Source of the DNA: an uncultured Pseudomonadales bacterium
GTDB lineage: Bacteria; Pseudomonadota; Gammaproteobacteria; Pseudomonadales; Porticoccaceae
Direction of reading: 5' to 3'
DNA length: 64,000 nt
NCBI GenBank assembly: GCA_943787675.1
Contig: CALSNK010000004.1
Coordinates: 1 to 64,000 of the forward strand
Positions 8,708-18,375 of the stretch are shown in pieces. Made by a program: the position numbers and the translations under genes. A model generated the notes under the pieces. That model did no database searches. It worked only from the letters and a program-made list of their open reading frames with translations, and was not told where the DNA came from. Position 1 is the stretch's first letter; every line of letters begins with the position of its first letter.

Positions 8708-9597
8708 CCGAACCTCGCTGCGGCTATGTCGCCATTGTTGGCCGCCCAAATGTGGGTAAATCCACATTGCTCAATCATATTCTTGGCCAAAAGCTGTGCA
8801 TTACCTCACGCAAGCCTCAGACCACCAGACATACGTTGCTGGGTATCAAGACCGAAGATGACCTGCAGATGATTTTTGTGGACACTCCAGGTATCCACAC
8901 CAATCAAGAGCGAGCGATTAACCGGGTAATGAATCGCTCCGCCGCCTCGGTTATTTCTGATGTTGATGTACTTATATTCGTGGTAGATCGGTTTGAGTGG
9001 AGTGAGGCTGATGAATATGTGGCCAAATATCTCTCTAATAGCAAAGTACCAGTGATAGTTGCGGTTAACAAAGTCGATATGATCGAGGATAAAGAGGCGC
9101 TGTTACCCCATCTTAAGTTTTTAGAAACGAAGGTTAGTGCCGCCGATTTTATTCCGCTTTCGGCCTTGAAGAACACTAATCTGGATCAGCTACAAGACAA
9201 GATTAGAACTTATATGCCAGAGCGCATGCATATGTTCCCTGAAGATCAGATTACTGATCGCAGCGAACGCTTTTTGGCTGCGGAAATTGTTCGTGAAAAA
9301 ATTATGCGCCAGCTGGGTGCAGAAGTTCCCTATCAGGTCACCGTAGAGATTGAAGAATTTCGCGCTGAAAAGAAAGTCACCCATATCAGTGCGTTAATTC
9401 TGGTTGAGCGAGATGGTCAGAAGAAAATAATTATCGGCACCAATGGCGATCGCATTAAAAAAATTGGCGAACAGGCCCGTGCAGATATCGAGAGCTTACT
9501 GGATTGTAACGTAATGCTTAGAACCTGGGTCAAGGTTCGCAGTGGCTGGTCAGATGACGAGCGAGCACTGCGCAGCCTTGGCTACATGGACGACTGA
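8704..9597 (+). CDS. era: GTPase Era
   Basis: Essential GTPase binding the 3' end of 16S rRNA during 30S maturation. The G-domain has GRPNVGKST (G1, about residues 13-21), DTPG (G3) and NKVD (G4). A C-terminal KH domain includes [20 protein letters not shown] (about residues 242-261). The TTG start overlaps the rnc stop. At 297 residues it has the usual length. Co-transcription with rnc and recO is the common arrangement. Confidence 0.97.
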   Translation: MTEPRCGYVAIVGRPNVGKSTLLNHILGQKLCITSRKPQTTRHTLLGIKTEDDLQMIFVDTPGIHTNQERAINRVMNRSAASVISDVDVLIFVVDRFEWSEADEYVAKYLSNSKVPVIVAVNKVDMIEDKEALLPHLKFLETKVSAADFIPLSALKNTNLDQLQDKIRTYMPERMHMFPEDQITDRSERFLAAEIVREKIMRQLGAEVPYQVTVEIEEFRAEKKVTHISALILVERDGQKKIIIGTNGDRIKKIGEQARADIESLLDCNVMLRTWVKVRSGWSDDERALRSLGYMDD

Positions 9598-9603
9598 TAA
9601 GCG

Positions 9604-10347
9604 GTGAGGGTCGACGCTGAAGCAGGCTTTTTACTGCACGCCACACCCTACCGGGAAACCAGCCTGCTGGTAGACCTATTTAGTCAAAATCATGGTCGTA
9701 TACGCTGCGTGGCCAAGGGTTTTCGTAAACCCAGCAAGCGCGGCATCAGTCGCGCTATTTTTCCTTATACCGAGCATCAGTTTAGCTGGCAGGGGCGGGG
9801 CGAATTAAAAACCCTTACCAGCGCAGATGCCATCCAGGCCCACATTTTTTTACAGCAGGAATGCCTATTCACTGGCCTCTATGTCAATGAACTACTCTAT
9901 CGCCTGCTCCATGAACATGATCCCCACGAACACCTCTATGAAAAGTACGCCGAATTTATGGTGCAGTTGGCGGGCACTGGTCCCGATGAGCTAATGCTAC
10001 GGCAGTTAGAAATGACCTTGCTCGATGAGTTGGGTTATGGGCTAGTATTGGACTGTGAGGCTAAAAATGGTTCAGCGCTATTACCGGACAAACTCTATCA
10101 GTATGTTCCCGAGCAGGGGCTTATCGAGGCTGTTAATCAGCGTAAGGAACAGCCTGGATCCTATCGTGGTGCAGATATTATAGCCCTCACTCAGGGTGAT
10201 TTTAGTCAGCGGTCAGTAATGAAAACCGCCAAGCAACTTTTGCGTAATGTAATAAACTTTTATCTCGGCGGCAGGCAACTGCACAGCCGTGAGCTTTATC
10301 GACAGCATCTGATGTCGGTAGCGCCTAAACAGGAGCCGAGCAGCTAA
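9604..10347 (+). CDS. recO: DNA repair protein RecO
   Basis: Recombination mediator of the RecFOR pathway that loads RecA on SSB-coated single strands. The OB-fold N-terminus is recognisable (FLLHATPYRETSLLVDLFSQ, residues 9-28, then GRIRCVAKGFRKP). The 247-residue length is normal. The GTG start lies 6 bases after era and has no strong ribosome binding site, suggesting coupling to era. Its stop codon overlaps the acpS start by one base. Confidence 0.93.
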   Translation: MRVDAEAGFLLHATPYRETSLLVDLFSQNHGRIRCVAKGFRKPSKRGISRAIFPYTEHQFSWQGRGELKTLTSADAIQAHIFLQQECLFTGLYVNELLYRLLHEHDPHEHLYEKYAEFMVQLAGTGPDELMLRQLEMTLLDELGYGLVLDCEAKNGSALLPDKLYQYVPEQGLIEAVNQRKEQPGSYRGADIIALTQGDFSQRSVMKTAKQLLRNVINFYLGGRQLHSRELYRQHLMSVAPKQEPSS

Positions 10348-10721
10348 TGATCATGGGAATTGGAACAGACATCGTCGAGATTGAGCGCATCACCAACATA
10401 CTTGCGCGACCGGGCGATAAATTTATGCAGCGCGTTTTAACCCCTGCTGAGCAGGCCGAATTTCTTCGCTTGAATCACAGTGCAGCCTACCTAGCCAAAC
10501 GATTCGCGGCCAAAGAAGCCGTGGCCAAAGCATTGGGCACTGGTATTGGTCATGGAGTTAGCTTTCAAGATATGAATGTTGTTAGTGACGACAGAGGTGC
10601 GCCAGCGGTTGAACTCTCTGGCGGTGCCAACGATGTGATGCAAGGCCTTGGAGCAACCAAGGTGCTGCTCAGTATTGCTGACGAGCGTCATTATGCCGTG
10701 GCTTACGCTATTCTTTGTTAG
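10347..10721 (+). CDS. acpS: Holo-[acyl-carrier-protein] synthase
   Basis: Transfers 4'-phosphopantetheine from CoA to acyl carrier protein. The family motif GIGTDIVEIERI is at residues 4-15, and RFAAKEAVAKALGTGI holds the metal-binding glutamate. At 124 residues it has the expected length. The start overlaps the recO stop (TAATG); a second ATG two codons later is possible. In many gammaproteobacteria pdxJ lies between recO and acpS; here it is absent. Confidence 0.95.
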   Translation: MIMGIGTDIVEIERITNILARPGDKFMQRVLTPAEQAEFLRLNHSAAYLAKRFAAKEAVAKALGTGIGHGVSFQDMNVVSDDRGAPAVELSGGANDVMQGLGATKVLLSIADERHYAVAYAILC

Positions 10722-10857
10722 TTTGCCTTCTCTGTAAAAGATGAATGTAAAAACACTTATGTAAAAAAGTTATTTGATATAGCCGACTCAAAGAAGCGTT
10801 CAGCCGAGGCTTAAGGCACAATCACCCCTTTATTTAGACGCTATAAAAGGCCCCAGT

Positions 10858-11745
10858 ATGGATTATCCAACAATTGATCAGTGCATTGGCAATACTCGCC
10901 TCGTGCGTTTACAGCGTATGCCTGGCAATACCAGCAATACCATTTTGGGTAAGCTCGAGGGTGATAATCCAGCGGGCAGTGTCAAAGATCGCCCAGCCCT
11001 AAGCATGATCTCCAAAGCCGAGGCGCGGGGCGACATTAAGCCCGGCGACCGTCTTATCGAGGCCACCAGCGGCAATACCGGAATCGCTCTGGCAATGGTT
11101 GCCGCCATGAAAGGCTATAGAATGACATTAATCATGCCTGACAACGCCACAGATGAACGCAAATGGGCCATGACAGCCTATGGCGCCGAACTTATCGAGG
11201 TCAGTCAGAGCGACGGTATGGAAGGGGCTCGAGATCTGGCGCAAAAAATGCAGCAGCAGGGGCAGGGCACTGTGCTGGATCAGTTTAATAATCCAGATAA
11301 TCCACTGTCTCATTATGAAGGCACTGGCCCGGAAATCTGGCGCGATACCCAGGGCACTGTGACCCATTTTGTGAGCTCCATGGGTACCACTGGGACTATT
11401 ATGGGCACCTCGGCCTTTCTAAAAACTAAGAATCCAAATATTCAAATTGTGGGCCTACAACCAGAAGATGGCGCGTCGATTCCTGGAATCCGTCGCTGGC
11501 CGGCAGCCTATATGCCCGGAATTTTTGATGCAGCCAAGGTGGATCAGCTTATGGATATCTCTCAGGTAGATGCAGAGAATGCCATGCGCCGTTTGGCGCG
11601 AGAAGAGGGTATTTTCTGTGGCGTTTCCGCCGGTGGTTCTGTCGCCGCGGCTCTCAAACTGAGTGAGCAGGTTGAAAATGCAACCATTGTCGCGGTGATC
11701 TGTGATCGCGGCGATCGTTATCTATCCTCGGGTGTTTATCGTTAA
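10858..11745 (+). CDS. cysM: Cysteine synthase B
   Basis: PLP enzyme making cysteine (or S-sulfocysteine) from O-acetylserine and sulfide or thiosulfate. The PLP lysine is K43 in NPAGSVKDRPAL. The phosphate-binding loop TSGNTG and the C-terminal GVSAGGSVAAAL motif are present. Length (295) and VKDR instead of IKDR-type motifs favour CysM over CysK. It overlaps mazG by one base (TAATG). Confidence 0.93.
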   Translation: MDYPTIDQCIGNTRLVRLQRMPGNTSNTILGKLEGDNPAGSVKDRPALSMISKAEARGDIKPGDRLIEATSGNTGIALAMVAAMKGYRMTLIMPDNATDERKWAMTAYGAELIEVSQSDGMEGARDLAQKMQQQGQGTVLDQFNNPDNPLSHYEGTGPEIWRDTQGTVTHFVSSMGTTGTIMGTSAFLKTKNPNIQIVGLQPEDGASIPGIRRWPAAYMPGIFDAAKVDQLMDISQVDAENAMRRLAREEGIFCGVSAGGSVAAALKLSEQVENATIVAVICDRGDRYLSSGVYR

Positions 11746-12548
11746 TGGACAATTACAGTATTGATGACCTGCGCTATCTGATGTCACGCCTGCGTGACCC
11801 GCAAACCGGTTGCCCCTGGGATATTAAGCAAAGTTACACAACTATCGCTCCCCATACGGTTGAAGAAGTCTACGAGGTTATCGATGCCATTGAGCGGGGT
11901 GATCTTGAGCATCTCAGTGAGGAACTAGGAGACTTACTCTTCCAAATTATTTTTTATACCCAGCTGGGCGCCGAAGATGGGCTGTTCGACTGGGATAAAG
12001 TGGTTAACGGCATCACTGACAAGTTGGTTAGGCGACATCCCCATGTATTTCCCGATGGCACATTGCAGTCAGTGCGATCTGCCAACGCTGTTTTTGATAC
12101 CAAGGCGATTAATAAGAAGTGGGAAGCGATTAAACAGCAGGAACGAGTAGATAAAGGCGCGGGTGGAACTCTTGCAGATATTCCCACGGCGCTGCCATCC
12201 TTGAGTCGTGCTTACAAATTACAAAAACGTGCCGCCTCGGTTGGTTTTGACTGGACCGACCCCAAGGATGTTTTAGCCAAAGTAAAAGAAGAGATCGCCG
12301 AGCTAGAAGTAGAAATAGCCAAGGGTGATAAGTCCGCGATGGAAGACGAAATGGGTGATCTGTTGTTTAGTTGTGTCAATCTTGCCCGGCACCTGTCGAT
12401 AGATCCTGAAAAGGCCATGCGTCTTTCAAGTAATAAGTTTAAGGGTCGTTTCGAGGCCATGGAGTTACTGGCAGCGGGTGAAACATTCTCTACCATGACA
12501 GCGGCTGAGATGGAGTTGCTATGGTCGCGAGTAAAGGCTCAGGAATAA
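11745..12548 (+). CDS. mazG: Nucleoside triphosphate pyrophosphohydrolase MazG
   Basis: Hydrolyses NTPs and dNTPs to monophosphates; in E. coli it also lowers ppGpp during starvation. The protein has two MazG domains. The first holds the metal-binding EEVYEVIDAIE...EELGDLLFQI (about residues 40-68). The second has EEIAELEVEI...EDEMGDLLFSCV (about 184-210). The 267-residue length matches E. coli (263). It is translationally coupled to cysM. Confidence 0.95.
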   Translation: MDNYSIDDLRYLMSRLRDPQTGCPWDIKQSYTTIAPHTVEEVYEVIDAIERGDLEHLSEELGDLLFQIIFYTQLGAEDGLFDWDKVVNGITDKLVRRHPHVFPDGTLQSVRSANAVFDTKAINKKWEAIKQQERVDKGAGGTLADIPTALPSLSRAYKLQKRAASVGFDWTDPKDVLAKVKEEIAELEVEIAKGDKSAMEDEMGDLLFSCVNLARHLSIDPEKAMRLSSNKFKGRFEAMELLAAGETFSTMTAAEMELLWSRVKAQE

Positions 12549-12770
12549 GGCCATTGTTTAAGGGCCTCCAGTAGGGCCACCGAATAACTTTATGAAATGA
12601 TAGCTATATGTTCAACGGCCCTAGGCTGAGCTAGCTAGGCTTGTCTGGTATTTCCAAAACCTGTATGGTGACCGGCCATTTTAGGGTTGGTGGTTACAGG
12701 GGTTTGTATCAAAATTCCCCGTTAACCTGCCATCAACTCCCACAATGAATTTATTGAAGGAATAGGTTTA

Positions 12771-13424
12771 ATGAGACTAATTTTACTAGGACCCCCTGGT
12801 GCAGGTAAAGGCACTCAGGCGCAATTTATTACCCAAAAATATGCTGTACCGCAGATCTCTACGGGCGATATGTTGCGTGCCGCAGTGAAAGCCGGCAGTG
12901 AATTAGGTGTGCAGGTTAAAGGTGTTATGGACTCTGGCGGTTTGGTCTCTGACGATTTAATTATTGCGTTGGTAAAAGAGCGTATTCAGCAGTCAGATTG
13001 CGATAACGGATTTTTATTCGATGGTTTTCCCCGCACTATTCCTCAGGCAGAAGCCTTAGTTGATGCCGGCATTGATATTGAATGCGTTATTGAAATCTCT
13101 GTCGCTGACGAAGAAATTGTCTCTCGCCTAAGTGGTCGTCGTGTTCATGAAGGTTCTGGGCGCATTTATCATGTGCAACACAATCCGCCAAAAGTTGCCG
13201 GTCTTGACGACGATACGGGTGAGGCGTTAGTGCAGCGTGTTGATGATCAAGAAGCGACGGTACGCAACCGTTTAAATGTTTATCACGAGCAAACTATGCC
13301 ATTGGTAAAGTTTTATACCGATCTTTCAACATCAGGAAAAACCGCGCCTGTGTTTGCGTCGATTGATGGCTTAGGTCAATTAAGTGATGTGCAATTGCGA
13401 ATAGTTGCCGCACTCGGCGAGTAA
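12771..13424 (+). CDS. adk: Adenylate kinase
   Basis: Interconverts ATP and AMP with two ADP. The P-loop [11 protein letters not shown] is at residues 7-17, followed by the AMP-binding ISTGDMLR and DGFPRT motifs. A long LID domain lies around residues 120-160 ([14 protein letters not shown]). The 217-residue length is that of the long bacterial form. A 222-base upstream gap likely holds its promoter, but no clear sigma-70 match was found. Confidence 0.97.
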   Translation: MRLILLGPPGAGKGTQAQFITQKYAVPQISTGDMLRAAVKAGSELGVQVKGVMDSGGLVSDDLIIALVKERIQQSDCDNGFLFDGFPRTIPQAEALVDAGIDIECVIEISVADEEIVSRLSGRRVHEGSGRIYHVQHNPPKVAGLDDDTGEALVQRVDDQEATVRNRLNVYHEQTMPLVKFYTDLSTSGKTAPVFASIDGLGQLSDVQLRIVAALGE

Positions 13425-13477
13425 GTTTCTCTTTTTAAATTTTGGTATTCCTTAACAAAAAACTTAAAAAATCAAAA

Positions 13478-13522
13478 AATAACCCCTAAAAGCGCGTTAA
13501 AAGCACTTTTTTAGGGGTTATT
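13478..13522 (-). terminator. Strong hairpin after adk, T-tract on the minus-strand side
   Basis: A perfect 14-bp stem (13478-13491 with 13509-13522, core ACCCCTAAAA/TTTTAGGGGT) forms after adk. The plus strand continues with GCGTC, not a T-run, but the minus-strand copy is followed by a T-rich tail (T-runs in the complement of 13458-13477). It therefore reads best as an intrinsic terminator for minus-strand transcription. It may still stop or stabilise the adk transcript. Confidence 0.65.
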
Positions 13523-13534
13523 GCGTCTAAAAGG

Positions 13535-13564
13535 TTGCTAAAGTAATTGGCTGGCGATTAAAAT
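13535..13564 (+). promoter_or_regulatory. Candidate sigma-70 promoter of the H1-like gene
   Basis: TTGCTA (13535-13540) and TAAAAT (13559-13564) are separated by 18 bases. They lie about 75 bases upstream of the GTG start and just after the hairpin that follows adk. The fit is moderate (4/6 and 5/6 of consensus). Confidence 0.45.
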
Positions 13565-13638
13565 TCTCACCTGAATAGATAGCTAAATTAATTTCATTTC
13601 TTTAAGCCCTAAAATTAGCGAGTCCACGGAGAGTTAAT

Positions 13639-14451
13639 GTGAAAAAACCAGCCAAGAAAAAAGTTGCATCTAAAGCACCAGCCAAAAAAGTTGTTAAAAT
13701 CACTGCAGCACAAAAAGCGGGCGTAAAAGTCACGGCAGCACAAGCTAAGCTGACTACCCAGGCTACAAAGTTAGCTGCGACTCGCACAAAGATTGCAGGC
13801 GCCAAAGCAAAATTGGCTGCTAAGTCCTCACCGGCAACAAAAAGAGCATTGATTGCTGCTCGTAAAGATTTCAAAACCACTAACGCCAGATTCAAGACTA
13901 TGCAGAATGATGTAAAGGCAGCGAAGAGCGTTTTACGTTTAGCGCAGGTTGCTGATTCTCTAGCCGCTGCAGAAGCGACTGCTAAAGCCGGTCTGGTAGA
14001 TTTAGAAAATAAGCTGCAAGCGAAAGTAACCTCTGATCTAGCGGCTGCTGTTAAGAAGTTTGAGCAGCGATGGACTAAGGTTCGCGCTGCCAAGAATGCC
14101 AAGAAAGTTAAGGCTGCTGCCAAGAAGCTAGCCGCTAAAATTAAAGCTGCTGAGAAAAAAGCAGCGGCTAAAGCGAAAGCGGAAGCCGCTAAAGCAAATG
14201 CAAAGCCTAAAGCTAAAAAAACGGCTAAGAAGAAAGTTGTAGCTAAAGTTGCTAAAGCGCCTGCTGCTAAGAAGCCAGCTGCTAAAAAAGTTGTTAAGAA
14301 AGCCGTTGCTAAGAAGCCTGCAAAGAAAGCAGTTGCCAAAAAAGCAGTTAAAAAAGTATCCCCTAAAAAATCAGTTGCTAAGAAAGTTGTTGCCAAAAAG
14401 GCACCGGCTAAGAAGGCAGCCGCTAAAAAGACTCCAGTAGCAAAATCCTGA
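13639..14451 (+). CDS. Histone H1/AlgP-like Lys-Ala-rich DNA-binding protein
   Basis: Very basic protein of 270 residues, dominated by Lys, Ala and Val. Residues 20-190 look helical, with long A/K/E/Q runs and no Pro. The C-terminal 80 residues are degenerate KKPAAKK/VAKK repeats like those of AlgP and eukaryotic H1 tails. Such proteins bind DNA nonspecifically and are thought to affect nucleoid structure. GTG at 13639 is the start (GGAGAG 6 bases upstream); an ATG two bases earlier runs straight into TGA. It sits between adk and tsaB, which are adjacent in Pseudomonas. It has its own candidate promoter and terminator. Exact function cannot be assigned. Confidence 0.85.
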   Translation: MKKPAKKKVASKAPAKKVVKITAAQKAGVKVTAAQAKLTTQATKLAATRTKIAGAKAKLAAKSSPATKRALIAARKDFKTTNARFKTMQNDVKAAKSVLRLAQVADSLAAAEATAKAGLVDLENKLQAKVTSDLAAAVKKFEQRWTKVRAAKNAKKVKAAAKKLAAKIKAAEKKAAAKAKAEAAKANAKPKAKKTAKKKVVAKVAKAPAAKKPAAKKVVKKAVAKKPAKKAVAKKAVKKVSPKKSVAKKVVAKKAPAKKAAAKKTPVAKS

Positions 14452-14477
14452 TAGTCTAATTAGTTCTAGACCTGTAA

Positions 14478-14509
14478 AATCCCTCACCTTCTGGTGGGGG
14501 ATTTTTTTT
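14478..14509 (+). terminator. Intrinsic terminator of the H1-like gene
   Basis: An 11-bp stem (14478-14488 with 14493-14503, one G-T pair), a 4-base TTCT loop and a run of eight T make a textbook rho-independent terminator, 27 bases after the stop. Confidence 0.92.
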
Positions 14510-14587
14510 GCCCATCAATTATTGAGATTTTTTGTTAGGGCGGTAAGTAGGCCTTTAATTAGAACTTCTCCCTGAATGAGAATCACA

Positions 14588-15268
14588 ATGACGTCAATGT
14601 TAGCAATAGAGACCTCCACGCCCGCCTGCTCGGTGGCTCTGCGTGTGGGTGATGCTGTGATTTCACGTTATTGCGAAGAACCGCGCTCCCATACCCGACT
14701 TGTGATGTCGATGATTGATGAGGTGCTTGGCGAAGCTGGCATAAAACCCAATCAGCTTGATGGTTTGGCTGTGACATTGGGTCCAGGATCATTTACTGGC
14801 TTGCGCATTGGTTTTGCTACTGTTCAGGGGTTAGCTTTCGGGCTTGATCTGCCTGTAGTGGCGCTGTCTACTTTAGAGGTAATGGCACAAACCACGGCAC
14901 GTAAGCAGGGGCTAGAAGAGGGCGCGATAATTATGCCTATTCTCGATGCGCGCATGGGCGAGTTTAACTGTGGCTGCTACCAACTAGCATCCAGTGGTGA
15001 GTTTATTGCCCTGTTCCAAGATCAGCTAGTCAGTGCCGAACAGACACTTGAACTTGTTCAACAGTATCAACCTAGTGCACTGGTGGGTGAAGGTGGGCAG
15101 CTTGAGGTCGAAGGCTTTATCGATCTATATCCAGATGCAGCCGATCTATTGAAGCTTGCTGAATTAAGATTTTCTCAGGGGCTGGCACAGCCTATTGATG
15201 CCATCGAGCTAGTCTATCTGCGGGGCACCGATGCCTGGCAAAAACGTAAACGTATAAGAGCAATCTAA
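14588..15268 (+). CDS. tsaB: tRNA threonylcarbamoyladenosine biosynthesis protein TsaB
   Basis: Scaffold partner of TsaD in making the t6A37 modification of ANN-decoding tRNAs. The N-terminus LAIETSTPACSVAL and the GPGSFTGLRIGFATVQGLAFG stretch (about residues 59-79) are diagnostic. Possible starts are ATG at 14576, 14588 or 14597. 14588 is chosen because a GAGAA stretch precedes it; 14597 best matches the E. coli N-terminus. The cooperating tsaE is also in this window at 48.3 kb. Confidence 0.93.
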   Translation: MTSMLAIETSTPACSVALRVGDAVISRYCEEPRSHTRLVMSMIDEVLGEAGIKPNQLDGLAVTLGPGSFTGLRIGFATVQGLAFGLDLPVVALSTLEVMAQTTARKQGLEEGAIIMPILDARMGEFNCGCYQLASSGEFIALFQDQLVSAEQTLELVQQYQPSALVGEGGQLEVEGFIDLYPDAADLLKLAELRFSQGLAQPIDAIELVYLRGTDAWQKRKRIRAI

Positions 15269-15271
15269 GAT

Positions 15272-16066
15272 ATGGATATTTTACAGGCGATTTGGTTGGC
15301 AGCGATTCAAGGCTTTACTGAATTTCTTCCCATCTCCAGTTCCGCTCACCTGATTTTGCCTTCTCAGGTTCTCGGCTGGCCGGATCAGGGGCTCGCCTTT
15401 GATGTTGCCGTACATGTAGGTTCATTTGTGGCGGTTGTTGTTTATTTCCGTGGCGAAATACGGCAGTTGGTGACTGCCTGGGCTAAGAGTTTAGGTGGCC
15501 CGCAAACATCAGAGAGTCATCTTGCCTGGTACATTATTATTGCTACTGTTCCTGCAAGCATAACCGGGCTTATATTTGGTGGGTTTATTGAAGTTCACCT
15601 TCGCTCCATGGCAGTGATAGCTGCAACTACTATTTTGTTTGGCTTGCTGCTGGGTTGGGCTGACTATCGGTATCGGGGCAGTAAAACAATTGACCAGCTA
15701 ACCTGGAAAACAGCGTTAATAATAGGTGCCGCTCAGGCATTGGCGCTTATTCCCGGAACGTCTAGGTCAGGAATTACGATGACCGCGGCACTGATGCTCG
15801 GATTTGATCGGATTTCAGCAGCGCGTTTTTCTTTTTTACTGTCTATTCCGGTTATTGCCCTTAGTGGCGGCTACAAGGGGTTGGAGCTATTGGGGCAGGC
15901 CTCAGTACCCTGGTTTGAAATTTTGATTGGCACGGTGTTATCGGCGTTAACAGCCTACCTCTGCATCCATAGTTTTATGCGGTTTGTGGAGCGTGTGGGT
16001 ATGCTGCCCTTTGTTATTTATCGTTTGCTTTTGGGCTCTATATTAATTTATCTACTATTAGAATAA
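15272..16066 (+). CDS. uppP: Undecaprenyl-diphosphatase UppP (BacA)
   Basis: Integral membrane phosphatase that recycles undecaprenyl pyrophosphate for cell-wall synthesis; overproduction gives bacitracin resistance. The signature QGFTEFLPISSSAHLIL (about residues 14-30) and the second motif PGTSRSGITMTAALMLG (about 162-178) contain the catalytic Glu/Ser/Arg residues. About seven to eight hydrophobic segments span the 264 residues. The start is 3 bases after the tsaB stop. Confidence 0.95.
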   Translation: MDILQAIWLAAIQGFTEFLPISSSAHLILPSQVLGWPDQGLAFDVAVHVGSFVAVVVYFRGEIRQLVTAWAKSLGGPQTSESHLAWYIIIATVPASITGLIFGGFIEVHLRSMAVIAATTILFGLLLGWADYRYRGSKTIDQLTWKTALIIGAAQALALIPGTSRSGITMTAALMLGFDRISAARFSFLLSIPVIALSGGYKGLELLGQASVPWFEILIGTVLSALTAYLCIHSFMRFVERVGMLPFVIYRLLLGSILIYLLLE

Positions 16067-16078
16067 GGACGTTTTAGT

Positions 16079-16969
16079 ATGGCAAAAAAAGTCGCGTTTT
16101 TAGGTCTTGGGGTAATGGGTTATCCCATGGCCGGATGGCTGAGCCGTAAGGATTATCGGGTAACCGTTTATAACCGTACCACCGCCACTGCGGAACGTTG
16201 GTGTGAGGAATATAGCGGCGACATGGCTGTTACTGCGTGCGCCGCAGTGCAGGATGCCGAGATTGTTTTTCTCTGTGTGGGCAATGATCAGGATGTCGAA
16301 GAGGTCGTGTTGGGCGAGCAGGGGATACTCGAGGCCATGAAGCCTGGATCGATTCTGGTCGATCACACCACTACCTCTGCCTCCCTAGCGAAGCAGATAG
16401 CCGCTGAAGCCAATACCAAAGGCATTGGCTTTGTCGATGCCCCAGTGTCTGGGGGTCAGCAGGGAGCAGAGAATGGTCAGCTCACCGTAATGTGCGGTGG
16501 CAGCGAACCGGATTTTGCCCAAGTAGAATCCTCCATTACTAGCTTTGCCAAGGCAGTGCAGTTGATGGGCCCGGTTGGTAGTGGCCAGCTCTGTAAGATG
16601 GTCAATCAAATATGTATTGCTGGCCTGGTGCAGGGTTTGGCGGAAGGCCTTAACTTTGCCGAGAACGCGGGTTTAGATGCTCATCAGGTTATTGAGGTTA
16701 TCTCTAAAGGTGCCGCGCAATCCTGGCAAATGGAGAATCGTCATAAAACCATGTTAGCTGGAGAGTACGAACATGGCTTTGCTGTCCAATGGATGCGTAA
16801 AGACCTCGCATTTGCGCTGCAAGAAGCCGAGAATAATGGCAGTCTGCTTCCCGTTACGCGTCTGGTTGATAGTTATTATGCCGAGGTGCAGGCGCTGGGT
16901 GGAAATCGCTGGGACACGTCTAGTTTACTGGCGCGACTAAAATCAAAAAATGACATTAAAGGACGGTAA
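16079..16969 (+). CDS. NAD(P)-dependent beta-hydroxyacid dehydrogenase family oxidoreductase
   Basis: Member of the 3-hydroxyisobutyrate/tartronate semialdehyde/glyoxylate reductase family. The Rossmann motif [12 protein letters not shown] is at residues 7-18. The substrate-binding [20 protein letters not shown] (about 120-139) and catalytic K173 in [12 protein letters not shown] are present. The 296-residue length is typical. Sequence motifs alone do not fix the substrate; no glyoxylate or propanediol genes lie nearby. It begins 12 bases after uppP and ends 2 bases before apeB. Confidence 0.88.
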   Translation: MAKKVAFLGLGVMGYPMAGWLSRKDYRVTVYNRTTATAERWCEEYSGDMAVTACAAVQDAEIVFLCVGNDQDVEEVVLGEQGILEAMKPGSILVDHTTTSASLAKQIAAEANTKGIGFVDAPVSGGQQGAENGQLTVMCGGSEPDFAQVESSITSFAKAVQLMGPVGSGQLCKMVNQICIAGLVQGLAEGLNFAENAGLDAHQVIEVISKGAAQSWQMENRHKTMLAGEYEHGFAVQWMRKDLAFALQEAENNGSLLPVTRLVDSYYAEVQALGGNRWDTSSLLARLKSKNDIKGR

Positions 16970-16971
16970 GG

Positions 16972-18276
16972 ATGACCCTGGAGACTAACGATTTTAATCA
17001 GCAACTGAGAGCATTCTTAGATGCATCGCCGACCCCCTTTCATGCGGTGTCTAGTATGGGTGACCTACTGACTAAGGCCGGCTTCACGCAACTCAATGAG
17101 TCTGATGACTGGGCCCTAAAGTCGGGCGACAAACATTTTGTCAGCCGCAATGGTTCATCTATTATTGCCTTTACAGTCGGCTCTGAGCCGCTCAATAAAA
17201 ATGGGTTGCGTATGGCGGGTGCCCATACCGACAGTCCCTGTCTTATGGTTAAGCCTCAGCCTGAAATTTCTAAGAATGGTTATTTTCAGCTCGGCGTAGA
17301 AGTCTATGGTGGCGCGTTATTAAACCCCTGGTTTGATAGAGACCTATCCATTGCCGGACGGTTGGTTTATCGGGATGGCAATCAGCAACTGAAACAGCAG
17401 CTGGTAGATTTTGAACGACCAGTGGCAATGATTCCTAGTCTGGCGATTCATTTGGATCGCGAGGCCAATAAGGGGCGTACTGTAAATGCCCAGAAGGATA
17501 TTCCGCCCATACTCATGCTGAGTAACGGAAAGGAAGATTTTCGCGCGCTCTTAGCCGAGGAATTTTTACCGGCCGGTGCAGAGGTTTTAGATTATGAACT
17601 GTGCTTTTATGATACTCAGGGCGCTGCCATGGTGGGAATCAATAATGAGTTTCTCGCGTCGGCGCGACTGGATAATCTGCTCAGCTGTTTTGTTGCCACT
17701 CAGGCCCTGTTGCAAGCCGATAGCAGCAATACCTGTTTAATGGTGTGCAATGATCATGAAGAGGTTGGCAGTGTCTCAGCGGTAGGTGCCGACGGCCCTT
17801 TCCTTGAAGCGGTTATTGCTCGCCTTAATGGTTGCCATGAAAGCCACGAGCGAAATCGTGTTATTGAACAGTCTCTAATGGTCTCTTGCGACAATGCCCA
17901 TGCTGCGCACCCCAACTATCTCGATAAACACGATAGTTCTCATGTGCCGGTATTGAATGGCGGTCCGGTTATAAAAGTGAATGTAAAGCAACGCTACGCG
18001 ACCACCAGTGTGACCGCGAGTCTGTTCAGACAGTTCTGTGCCAGCGTTGATGTGCCGGTGCAAACCTTTGTTTCTCGCAGTGATCTTGGTTGCGGCAGCA
18101 CTATTGGCCCTATAACGGCCTCGCGCCTCGGTGTGCCAACCCTAGATGTGGGCATTCCGCAGCTAGCCATGCACTCCTGTAGGGAAGTCACCGGTTCAGA
18201 AGATCCCTTAAGATTAACCTGGGTACTGAAAGAATTTTTTAATAAGCCGGGAAACCTAAACGTCGAGAGCGCTTAG
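16972..18276 (+). CDS. apeB: M18 family aspartyl aminopeptidase
   Basis: Dinuclear zinc aminopeptidase preferring acidic N-terminal residues, cytoplasmic. Metal-binding and catalytic motifs are in order: GAHTDSPCL (about residue 80), [10 protein letters not shown] (about 226), NDHEEVGS (about 260), [12 protein letters not shown] and the C-terminal [10 protein letters not shown]. The 434-residue length fits the family. Confidence 0.94.
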   Translation: MTLETNDFNQQLRAFLDASPTPFHAVSSMGDLLTKAGFTQLNESDDWALKSGDKHFVSRNGSSIIAFTVGSEPLNKNGLRMAGAHTDSPCLMVKPQPEISKNGYFQLGVEVYGGALLNPWFDRDLSIAGRLVYRDGNQQLKQQLVDFERPVAMIPSLAIHLDREANKGRTVNAQKDIPPILMLSNGKEDFRALLAEEFLPAGAEVLDYELCFYDTQGAAMVGINNEFLASARLDNLLSCFVATQALLQADSSNTCLMVCNDHEEVGSVSAVGADGPFLEAVIARLNGCHESHERNRVIEQSLMVSCDNAHAAHPNYLDKHDSSHVPVLNGGPVIKVNVKQRYATTSVTASLFRQFCASVDVPVQTFVSRSDLGCGSTIGPITASRLGVPTLDVGIPQLAMHSCREVTGSEDPLRLTWVLKEFFNKPGNLNVESA

Positions 18277-18375
18277 AATCTAAGTCGGTTTTAATTAGAA
18301 AATATTTTAAAAGAATATTGGGGGTAACTACCCTCTGTGTATTATGTCCATCAGCCTTAAACAGTAGAATTATTT

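Noticed and set aside
13602..14396. 264-codon minus-strand ORF opposite the H1-like gene
   Set aside because: Its Phe/Ala/Leu-rich product is simply the complement of Lys/Ala codons; it has no motifs, and the plus-strand frame has a good ribosome binding site and the expected composition.
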